Shown: positions 45,004 to 52,664 of the stretch, in pieces
Numbering within the stretch: the first letter of the stretch is position 1
How the letters are laid out: each line of letters begins with the position of its first letter
Source: Luedemannella flava
GTDB taxonomy: Bacteria; Actinomycetota; Actinomycetes; Mycobacteriales; Micromonosporaceae
DNA length: 64,000 nucleotides
Reading direction: 5' to 3'
Assembly (NCBI RefSeq): GCF_039528515.1
Contig: NZ_BAAALT010000059.1
Location: forward strand, 1 to 64,000
Program-made: the position numbers and the translations under genes
Notes under the pieces: generated by a model
The model's database searches: none
Seen by the model: the letters and a program-made list of their open reading frames with translations, nothing else
What the model was told of the DNA's origin: nothing

Positions 45004-47525
45004 GACGCCACCACTTCTCCACCCGCAACCGCAGGCCGGGTTTCCGCCAATGAAAGGGTCAATCGTGCGAGGCCAGGCCCCGCGAATATTAATGCCCCAC
45101 CCTCGGAGGGCTCCCACGCCAGCGCGCAAGCCGGATCGACCACACATAGCGCATGGCCTACCGACGTCCCGACCGCGATGTCCCACACCCGCACCGTGGC
45201 ATCGGTGCTAGCAGTGACAGCCACGACCCGCCCGTCGGGCAGCACAGCGATGGCGATCGCCCCCACCATGCCGGTGTGGCCAGTGAAGGGCTCGCCGACC
45301 GGGGAGGCACTGGCCAGGTCCCACACCCGCACCGTGGCGTCGGCGCCGCCGGTAACGGCCACGACCCGCCCATCAGGAAGACCACCGGTGGCTACCGCCG
45401 ACACTATGTAGGCGTGGCCGATGAGGGGGTCACCGATCAGCGTGGCGGTGGACAGGTCCCACACCCGCACCGTGGCGTCGGTGCTAGCAGTGACGGCCAC
45501 GACCCGCCCGTCGGGCAGCACAGCGGTGGCGATCGCCTCCACCATGGCGGTGTGGCCAGTGAAGGGCTCGCCGACCGGGGAGGCACTGGTCAGGTCCCAT
45601 ACCCGCACCGTGGCGTCCCAGCTCCCAGTGACCGCCACCACCCGTCCGTCGGGCAGGATCGCGGTGGCCACCGCCACCACCTGGTGGGCATGGCCGGTGA
45701 AGGGCTCGCCGATCGGGACGCCGGACCCAAGGTCCCATACCCGCACCGTGTGATCGTCGCTGCCGGTAACCACCACGACCCGCCCGTCGGGCAGAACGGC
45801 GGTCGCCACCGCCACCACTGCGTCGGTGTGGCCTGTGAAGGGCTCGCCGATCGGGACGCCGGTGGTCAGATCCCACAGCCGCACCGTGTGATCGTCGCTG
45901 CCGGTAACCACCACGACCCGCCCGTCGGGCAGAACAGCGGTGGCCACGGCTCTGATCTTATCGACGTGGCCAGTGAAGGGCTCGCCGATCGGGACGCCGG
46001 TGGTCAGATCCCACAGCCGCACCGTGTGATCGTCGCTGCCGGTGACCGCCACGACCCGCCCGTCGGGCAGAACAGCGGTGGCCACCGTCTCCACTGTACT
46101 GGTGTGACCCGTGAGTAGATCGCCGACCGGGGAGGCATTGGCGAGGTCGCACACCCGCACCGTGGCGTCGAGGCCGCCGGTGACCGCCACCACCCGCCCG
46201 TCGGGCAGAACAGCGGTGGCCACCGTCTCCACTGTGCTGGTGTGGCCTGTGAGTAGGTCGCCGACGGGGGTGGCCGTAACCAGGTCCCACATTCGCACCG
46301 TGTCGTGCCAGTTGCTGGTGACGGCCACGACCCGACCGTCTGGCAGGACGGCGGTGGCTACCGCGTTTACCCAAATGATGTCGTCGGTGAAGGGTTCGCC
46401 GATCGGCGTGACGGCGCTCAGGTCCCACATCCGCACCGAACCGTGGAAACTACCAGTGACCGCCACGACCCGACCGTCAGGCAGGACGGCGGTGGCTACC
46501 GCGTTTACTGTGCTGGCGTGGCCGGCGATGGGGTCGCCAACCGGCGCGACGGCGCTCAGGTCCCACATCCGCACCATGGCATCGGCGCTGCCGCTCACGG
46601 CCACGACTCGCCCTTCTGGCAGGACGGCGGTGGCCACCGCCACCACTGCGTCGGTGTGGCCGGTGAGGGGATCGCCGATCGGGTCGCCGGTGGTCAGGTC
46701 CCACAGCCGCACCGTGTGATCGTAGCTGCCGGTGACGGCTACGACCCGCCCGTCGGGCAGGACGGCGGTCGCCACCGCCACCACTGCGTCGGTGTGGCCG
46801 GTGAGGGGATCGCCGATCGGGTCGCCGGTGGTCAGGTCCCACAGCCGCACCGTGTGATCGTAGCTGCCGGTGACGGCTACGACCCGCCCGTCGGGCAGGA
46901 CGGCGGTCGCCACCGCCACCACTGCGTCGGTGTGGCCAGCGAGGGGATCGCCGACAGCGGCGCCGACGGTAAGGTCCCACACTCGCACGACGCGGTCGTG
47001 ACCGGCGGTGACGGCCACGACCCGCCCGTCGGGCAGGACGGCGGTCGCCACTGCCGCAATGCGGCCGGTGTGGCGGCCCACGACCCATCCAGATCCGGCA
47101 GCCCATCGGGCCCAAACGGTATGCCACAGCCCGATGGGCTCCGGCGATGTGATCGAACCTTCCACGGCACGCTGATGGAACGCCAACGTTTCACGGTTCT
47201 GGGTCGGGTGATCCCAATTCCACGCGTACGAGCACTGACGAAACGCGGCCAGGAGACGCTGATGAGCCGAACCGGCCGTCGGTGCCCGAGCGTCGACTCG
47301 CAGTAACGGCCGGAGCCGTTGAGGATCAGCAAAAGGCAGGAACTCAGCCGAGACGAACGGGCCATCAGCCAACGTGGCGCCCGCGTCCGCGTGCTCAGGG
47401 CCATGACGACGTACATAGGTAGGCGGTGCAATTATCTGACCGGCGTCGCGACGTGGCCGCGCTAGGGGTTCAAGCTCCGCCGCGATGCGAGCCTGCACAG
47501 CAGCTTCGTCGTAGAGTCCCACCAC
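45000..47525 (-). CDS. WD40 repeat protein 2 (14 blades)
   Basis: The ~841-aa protein has an N-terminal module (about 1-140, with PPTYVRRHGPEHADAGATL and FLPFADPQRLR) homologous to that of WD40 protein 1, then about 14 blades of 46 residues, enough for two seven-bladed propellers, and a short C-terminal tail. No NTPase or protease is attached. I prefer GTG 47525, with GGAGG 5 bases upstream; ATG 47558 in the same frame has no clear site. It is the first gene of the four-gene operon. A second sensor or a decoy subunit are both possible roles. Confidence 0.88.
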   Translation of the reverse strand: MVGLYDEAAVQARIAAELEPLARPRRDAGQIIAPPTYVRRHGPEHADAGATLADGPFVSAEFLPFADPQRLRPLLRVDARAPTAGSAHQRLLAAFRQCSYAWNWDHPTQNRETLAFHQRAVEGSITSPEPIGLWHTVWARWAAGSGWVVGRHTGRIAAVATAVLPDGRVVAVTAGHDRVVRVWDLTVGAAVGDPLAGHTDAVVAVATAVLPDGRVVAVTGSYDHTVRLWDLTTGDPIGDPLTGHTDAVVAVATAVLPDGRVVAVTGSYDHTVRLWDLTTGDPIGDPLTGHTDAVVAVATAVLPEGRVVAVSGSADAMVRMWDLSAVAPVGDPIAGHASTVNAVATAVLPDGRVVAVTGSFHGSVRMWDLSAVTPIGEPFTDDIIWVNAVATAVLPDGRVVAVTSNWHDTVRMWDLVTATPVGDLLTGHTSTVETVATAVLPDGRVVAVTGGLDATVRVCDLANASPVGDLLTGHTSTVETVATAVLPDGRVVAVTGSDDHTVRLWDLTTGVPIGEPFTGHVDKIRAVATAVLPDGRVVVVTGSDDHTVRLWDLTTGVPIGEPFTGHTDAVVAVATAVLPDGRVVVVTGSDDHTVRVWDLGSGVPIGEPFTGHAHQVVAVATAILPDGRVVAVTGSWDATVRVWDLTSASPVGEPFTGHTAMVEAIATAVLPDGRVVAVTASTDATVRVWDLSTATLIGDPLIGHAYIVSAVATGGLPDGRVVAVTGGADATVRVWDLASASPVGEPFTGHTGMVGAIAIAVLPDGRVVAVTASTDATVRVWDIAVGTSVGHALCVVDPACALAWEPSEGGALIFAGPGLARLTLSLAETRPAVAGGEVVAS
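45150..47085 (-). repeat. Tandem 138-bp coding repeats in WD40 gene 2
   Basis: Fourteen copies of a 138-bp unit. Two adjacent units (46,641-46,778 and 46,779-46,916) are identical over all 138 bases, and others differ at few positions, showing recent duplication or conversion within the gene. Confidence 0.92.
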
Positions 47526-48072
47526 AATGGCCTCCACAATGGCATTCGCGATTGCCATACGGTCGACGACATTGCAACACAGACTGCCGTCGCCAGCGTA
47601 CGTGCGATCGGCTCAAAAACATCCCGAACTAGCCGATGGACTATGAACCGGCCGACCTCGATCACAGCAACGAACGACATCAGCGGTGCGCAGCGCATCG
47701 CCGCCGCCCAACGGCAGCCCGACGCCAGCGGCCCCGCAACCCCGACTCCGTCCTCGGCCCCAGCGCCCGCGGCAACGCGCACTCCGTGACCGATACGGCA
47801 CCCGGACTCGCGCCGCGTGCCAGTGAACACTGTGCCAGTACGGAGGTGATGGCCCATGTGGGCGTCGAAAGTGTCATCGTCGAGCTCAGCCACTCCAACC
47901 GCGGCATCACTGACGAGACTCTGATCGAGTGGGTGCGGGGTCGGTGGGGGCACGGCTCGTTGCATCGGCCAGTAACGACTCCTGCGACCCACAACCACCT
48001 ACGACCAGTTGTCGTGCCCGACGCCTGAACAGCCGGTCCGGCCCACCTACGTTCAGTGCCGGGGCAGGAGCA

Positions 48073-48275
48073 CTTCCACGCTCGGGAAGCGGCCATCCCT
48101 GGAAGCAGGACTACCACATCTCGGAAGCGGTCACCCTCGGCTAACGTTTGCCGTGGTCAACGGCAATCGCCGAGCGCTTCCACATTTCGGAAGCGGTCAC
48201 CCTCGGCCAGCGTCAGACGAGGTCAACGGCAATCGACCGAGCGCTTCTACACTTCGGAAGCTGTCGTTACTTGGC
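48073..48275. repeat. 66-bp tandem repeat with a hairpin in each unit
   Basis: Two full and two partial units recur every 66-67 bases (landmarks CCACATCTCGGAAG at 48,114, CCACATTTCGGAAG at 48,180, CTACACTTCGGAAG at 48,247, and a weaker one near 48,076). Each carries an inverted repeat CGCTTCC-7nt-GGAAGCG, perfect at 48,175-48,195, and most share GGTCAACGGCAATCG. It lies about 0.55 kb before the WD40/caspase operon start. The whole unit is conserved, so it is not a CRISPR array. Confidence 0.75.
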
Positions 48276-48477
48276 AGCGTCTGGAGTGGATACGTGGCTC
48301 CAAGTGCCGCAGTTCACGTAGGAAGTTGTCGCGTCACCCGACTTGATCATGCCGAGTCGCCCGAACTTCTGGAACGCCGAAGTGCGCGGGGAGCGGAACT
48401 GGAACCTTGTCACCCTCGATGATGCCGTTGACCTGCGGTTCGACGCCGTTGAGCGCAGTTGGACGCTGTTGAGCGAG

Positions 48478-48692
48478 GACCTCTGTGTCAACACGGTCCA
48501 CCACCCAGCCGTGACCTGCCGAAACGGCACTTCGGCAGGTCACGGCACGCCCTTTGAACACCGTTGACATCGGTTCAACGCCGTTGACGCCGGATGACCC
48601 CATCCCATCATCCGGCAGCCAATCCCGAAACATCGGGAGCATCACGTTAACGATCTTGGCGTTGCCGGTAGGAACATCGTAGGTAGCTCCCG
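48478..48692. repeat. Imperfect direct repeat, copy B
   Basis: This is the partner of 39,309-39,523, in the same orientation. It starts at a reduced version of the tRNA-derived block (GACCTCTGTGTCAACACGG) and contains a perfect 16-bp hairpin (arms 48,508-48,523 and 48,531-48,546, 7-base loop). Short CGTTGA-type motifs recur on both sides. Together the two copies bracket the caspase/WD40 operon. Confidence 0.78.
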
Positions 48693-48712
48693 CCCATGCG
48701 GGTCCGAGCTAA

Positions 48713-48760
48713 CCTCGAGTGGGATTTGAACCCACGACTGGTTGTTACGGAACGTAATCC
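48713..48760 (-). tRNA. tRNA-like T-arm fragment
   Basis: On the minus strand a perfect T-arm (GTGGG-TTCAAAT-CCCAC) is followed by an acceptor-like TCGAGGT. A matching 5' acceptor strand and anticodon arm are not found, so this is at most a 3' fragment of a tRNA gene, perhaps another attachment-site scar. A hairpin (48,684-48,711) lies just beyond it. Amino-acid identity cannot be assigned. Confidence 0.35.
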
Positions 48761-49624
48761 GATTTCGTTTATCGCTGTTTGTCAAATTCGTGCACTGAGC
48801 TGCACTAACACCGCCGGACAACGATGAGCGCTTGTCACTGATAGTCACCGCTGGGATGGGGTTTTCGGGGGGTAAACGGGGGCACGTTGGCGACAACGCC
48901 GACTGGCGCTTGCCGGCCTACTCCAGTTCGGACCTACGGACCACGCGCTTCGCTTACACAACCAGCACGGTGGAATTGTCGACGCTGGCGCGCAGCCGGC
49001 AAGGCCTTCGAGAACGGCGTGCTGGGACATGGAACGCTCGGTCGTGTCCCCCACATGTGGCGGAGCAAGTCGGCGGCCTTGTGCACGCCGATCCGACCAA
49101 GTCCACGTGCCGACCGTTCGAGAGCACACCAGGCGCCGGCCTGCGCTGCCTGCGTCACCGCATCCAAAAGAACTGGGGCCGATGCGATCGCCCAGATCCC
49201 GGCCCACCGTCGGCGCCTGCACATCCGCGGCGCCAGTTCGCACCTCGACCACCACATGAGTGAGCCGGGCCGCCCGTACCCGAGGAACTCCACCGAATGC
49301 TGACCCAAACCAAGCCGAACAGTTGATCACTTCATGCGGCATACATCGGGATGTTAGGAGGGCCATGCCTCGTATGGCAGTGCTACACACCGACTGTGCG
49401 GAGGTGTTCCATCTTGACGACACGCCGGTCGAACCCGGCGGCGGGCGAATGGCAGGCACACCTATGTCGAGATCGTATGGTGCTGAGTGGGCCCGGGCTT
49501 CGTCGCTTGCCTGACGGCGGGTTCGAAATTCCAGTATCGGAGACGCGGTGCGTGCTCGCGGCCGTCGAACGCACCTGGGGACATCCCGCTGTATCGCGCT
49601 GGAGATCGCACCGCGGCCGGTCCC

Positions 49625-50395
49625 TTAAGACTGAATACACATGTGCTCGATCGGCCATCGGTTCACATTCATTATCTCCAATGTACGACCGTTACCGTCA
49701 GTGAATTTCCGAACTGCTAGCCGGTCGCTTTCTTGGCGTGACCAGCCGAGAAACGTGTTCGCGTCGTGTTCAACCATCGGATCTTCTCGTGGCGGAAGGC
49801 CAGGCATCGAGGGCAGGAAGGACTCACGGTCGGCGATGCTGTCGATCTCGTCCTCAGCCAGGAACCCGTTGGCTGGTAGAAGGTCAGGAGCGCCGGTGAA
49901 GGCGCACAGTGTTGCTAGGGTGTCTCGCTCCTCGGCCAGCGCCGCCTTGCGTTGGGTGGGCAGATCAATGTCCCGGTTATTGAACAGGGCTCCGATCACT
50001 GAATCGAGTTCGGGGTTCTCGGCCAGGAGAACATCGAGCACAACCGTGCTGGCCTTCTCCGTCAGCTCCCCCTGACTATCCAACGGACGCCGCTGATCCT
50101 TTCGGAGCATTGCCCGCAGGCGGCTCACTTCCAGTGGTCGGCCGAGCGGGGTCAACGATCGCAATCCGAATGCCCATCGGATGTCATCAGCTCGGCGTTC
50201 CTGATCTACGCCTGCTAGGAAGTGCACGGCGTTCCGATATGCGATCAACACCGCGTCCGCTCTGACCCGCGAACGTACGGGAAACGACACGCGGCAATCA
50301 CCGTTCCCGCCTCGTACGCGTCGATCGGCAATCTCCTGCAGGTAGGACATGCACGCATCGTCGGCGAAGAGGATCCCGAGTTGCCGGCCAACCAC
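49625..50395 (-). CDS. Hypothetical protein of the island
   Basis: I do not recognise this 256-aa protein. It looks genuinely coding: GTG 50395 has an AGGAGG site 4-5 bases upstream, and composition is balanced and soluble, with helical segments (ADAVLIAYRNAVHFLAGV, LTEKASTVVLDVLLAE) and a C-terminal DGNGRTLEIMN segment. There is no signal peptide or membrane helix. It shares the leftward orientation of the flanking operons but is separated from the kinase by a decayed transposase, so functional linkage is unproven. Confidence 0.6.
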   Translation of the reverse strand: MVGRQLGILFADDACMSYLQEIADRRVRGGNGDCRVSFPVRSRVRADAVLIAYRNAVHFLAGVDQERRADDIRWAFGLRSLTPLGRPLEVSRLRAMLRKDQRRPLDSQGELTEKASTVVLDVLLAENPELDSVIGALFNNRDIDLPTQRKAALAEERDTLATLCAFTGAPDLLPANGFLAEDEIDSIADRESFLPSMPGLPPREDPMVEHDANTFLGWSRQESDRLAVRKFTDGNGRTLEIMNVNRWPIEHMCIQS

Positions 50396-50557
50396 TGTGC
50401 CTCCTTGCGATCGACTGATGGTCTACTTCGGAATCCAGTGACGCCTTTTCGACCTGCCGGGTAAGTCAAGCCAGACGATGAGCCGCGGTCCGTGCCGGAC
50501 AGGGCTCCTGGAAAATGAACAAGTCGACCAAGACCACTGTCATCTCCGGGGAGCGCC

Positions 50558-51200
50558 GTGCCTGCCTATCCTTCCACGATCCCGCTGGCGACACGTAGCC
50601 TGATCGTTCTGGCGGACCTCATCCGACACCACCGTGCTCGGATCGGATCGCGGTGACGCCGCGTTGAGCCTGGCCATCAGTCCCTGCCGGCGTTGGCGTG
50701 GCAACGAACGGCGATACCTACCACTGGCTGGCTGCCGCGTTCGGCTTCGGTGTGGGCACGGTCTACCGCCACCTGCGTGCGGCGGTTGGCCTGCTCTCCG
50801 TTCATGCACGCAATCTCGCCAAGCGGTCGGCAGTGCAACGCTGCGGGTGATCTGGACGGCACTCACGTCCCAATCGAGCGGGTGGCCGGCCAGCGACCGT
50901 GCCACTGGGCAAGCACCGCCGCCACGGCGTCAACGTCCAAGTCCTGGCCGGGCGCGAGGCCACCTGCTCTGGGCTTCACCCGCCCTGCCAAGCACTACCC
51001 ACGGCCTGACCGCCGCCCGCACCCACGGGCTCATCGACGCACTGGCGTGCGCGAACCTCCCAGTCTGGGCCGACAAGGGGCTACCAGGGCCCCCGCGGCA
51101 CCGTCTCCACCATGTACGGGTGCCTGCAAAGACGACGTCGGACGCCATTAACTCAGTTACTCGCATGCGAGCTGAACTCGCTGGGGAGGTTCCGCCCCAA
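50558..51200 (+). pseudogene. Decayed IS5-family transposase
   Basis: Pieces of one DDE transposase appear in successive frames: YPSTIPLATRSLIVLADLIR, then NGDTYHWLAAAFGFGVGTVY, then DLDGTHVPIERVAGQRP, then GKHRRHGVNVQVLAG, then LLWASPALPSTTHGLTAART and IDALACANLPVWADKG. The order matches IS5-type transposases common in actinomycetes, but at least four frameshifts and a stop near 50,655 break it. I see no clean terminal inverted repeats. Its far end abuts the 3' end of the kinase gene, which it may have truncated. Confidence 0.8.
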
Positions 51201-51233
51201 GTCCAAAGGCGACCAGGCTGCGCCTCGGCACGT

Positions 51234-52664
51234 TCACAGCACCGCGAGCGCGTCGAGGGTGAGCGCCAGATCGGAGTGGTGTGCACCCAATTCGGCACGC
51301 TGGGCAGCAGCCAATGGCTCAAGTGTGGTCCGCGCTTCATCCGTTTCCCCGACCACGGCGAGCTGGATGCCGAGTTCCAGCCGAACCGGAAAAGACTGCT
51401 GGCCTTCAGCGCCGCCGTCGGCAGCGAGATCGTCAAGCAACGTCCGGAGCAGGGCGATCGCAACCGGTGCTTCGCCGTTGCCGGCCATGGCCTGAGCCAA
51501 CATCAGTCGGCCTGAGACAACGGCCGGATGCACCGCCCCGAGTCGCGCAGCCATGAGCTCGGTTGCGTCCCTTAATGCATCTGCTGCCCGTCGGTGGTCG
51601 CCGGCCTCAAACAGCCAGCGCGCACGATCCCACTTCAGGTTCAATGCCTCGTGCGGGTCGGCGACCAGGTCGATGACATAGTCGATCAAGTCAATAGCCT
51701 GACGATGTCGCTCGGCGCGGGCGAGGCGTTCAGCTCGGCGGCGCAGATGCGGAACGTCAACGCCAGCCGTCTTGTCGTTGGGTGGCGCGCTCCGGATGCC
51801 GGTCGCCGGCACCACGGCCGCTGCGTACGCCGTGACCTGTGCAGGGATCGCGTGCGGGTCCAGCACGAAACCAGGCAGTATTCCGGGCGCGCCCACCAGG
51901 GGAAGCAGGCGATCCAGCACGACCCGCGCGCTGGAGGGCCGATCCTGCGGCCGTACCGCGCTCAGCTCACCAATCAGGCCCTGCACCTCGTTGTTGCCGG
52001 TCTGGCACACACGGTCGCGTGGCAGGACGAGTCCGGGGAGCGTGCCCGTGTGCAGGTCGTGCAGCACTCTGCCCACGGCATACAAGTCGGTCAGCGGGCT
52101 CTCCACACCGAGGCGGCGCTCGGGCGCTTGGTACTCAGGGGTGCCGACCATGGCGCCCGAACCTGTCAACGTTGACAGTCGTGAGGCGCCGACGACAGCG
52201 GCGACGCCGAAGTCGATGATCGCGATGGTGCCGTCGGGGCGCAGCAGGATGTTGGCCGGCTTGAGATCGCGGTGGATCAGCGAGGCGGCGTGGGCGTGCA
52301 TCAGCACTGCACAGATCTGGGCGCCGATCGCAGCCACCCACGCCACGGGCAGCGGATAGATCTCGCAGATGAGATCCCGCAGCGTTCTGCCGTTGACCTG
52401 TTCGAGGGCCAGGTACGGTCCGTACTCGTCCAGGCCATAATCAAGCACCCGGGGTACGCCGGGATGGCTCACCCTTGCGGTCAGGCGCGCTTCGCGTTCG
52501 AACCGCTTGACCGCACCGGGGTCGCCGAGCAGGTCCGGGTGCATGCGTTTGACAGCGACCCGTCGGTCGAGACGTAGGTCGTACGCCGTGAAGACCTCGC
52601 CCATGCTGCCGCGCTCAGGCAGATCCTCGACTTCGTATCGGCCGCCGACGAGCGGGCCGCTCAC
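51234..52664 (-). CDS. Ser/Thr protein kinase with TPR-like tail
   Basis: The 476-aa protein has a Hanks-type kinase domain (about 8-265) with glycine loop GSMGEV, ATP lysine Lys39 (VAVKRM), catalytic Asp133 (HRDLKPANIL) and metal-binding Asp151 (DFG). After a linker, helical TPR-like repeats (about 310-476) resemble tails used to bind partner proteins. There is no membrane helix, unlike PknB-type kinases. GTG 52664 overlaps the UvrD-like gene stop. The protein ends abruptly inside a helical repeat (LALTLDALAVL) next to the IS5 remnant, so its C-terminus may be shortened. Confidence 0.88.
   Translation of the reverse strand: MSGPLVGGRYEVEDLPERGSMGEVFTAYDLRLDRRVAVKRMHPDLLGDPGAVKRFEREARLTARVSHPGVPRVLDYGLDEYGPYLALEQVNGRTLRDLICEIYPLPVAWVAAIGAQICAVLMHAHAASLIHRDLKPANILLRPDGTIAIIDFGVAAVVGASRLSTLTGSGAMVGTPEYQAPERRLGVESPLTDLYAVGRVLHDLHTGTLPGLVLPRDRVCQTGNNEVQGLIGELSAVRPQDRPSSARVVLDRLLPLVGAPGILPGFVLDPHAIPAQVTAYAAAVVPATGIRSAPPNDKTAGVDVPHLRRRAERLARAERHRQAIDLIDYVIDLVADPHEALNLKWDRARWLFEAGDHRRAADALRDATELMAARLGAVHPAVVSGRLMLAQAMAGNGEAPVAIALLRTLLDDLAADGGAEGQQSFPVRLELGIQLAVVGETDEARTTLEPLAAAQRAELGAHHSDLALTLDALAVL

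Larger units (their letters stand above)
47526..49624. other. Two-kilobase gap with repeats and remnants
   Basis: No gene is well supported here. A weak candidate is a 59-codon plus-strand frame (47,849-48,028) with GGAGGTG abutting its ATG. A minus-strand frame near 48,934-49,308 contains a helical-looking stretch (AIASAPVLLDAVTQAAQAG) but no recognisable domain. The stretch contains the 66-bp repeats, direct repeat copy B and a tRNA-like T-arm listed separately. It must also hold the promoter of the WD40/caspase operon. Confidence 0.5.

Noticed and set aside
47849..48028. Small gene of 59 codons upstream of the WD40/caspase operon
   Set aside because: A GGAGGTG sequence touches its ATG, but the spacing is too short and the product has no recognisable feature. 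It is noted only as a weak candidate.
48073..48275. Possible CRISPR array
   Set aside because: The spacing is regular, but the segments between the short palindromes are also conserved between units, only about three units exist and there are no cas genes.
50634..51515. A 293-codon intact protein on the plus strand
   Set aside because: It contains only one frame of a broken IS5-type transposase and then runs antisense into the kinase gene.
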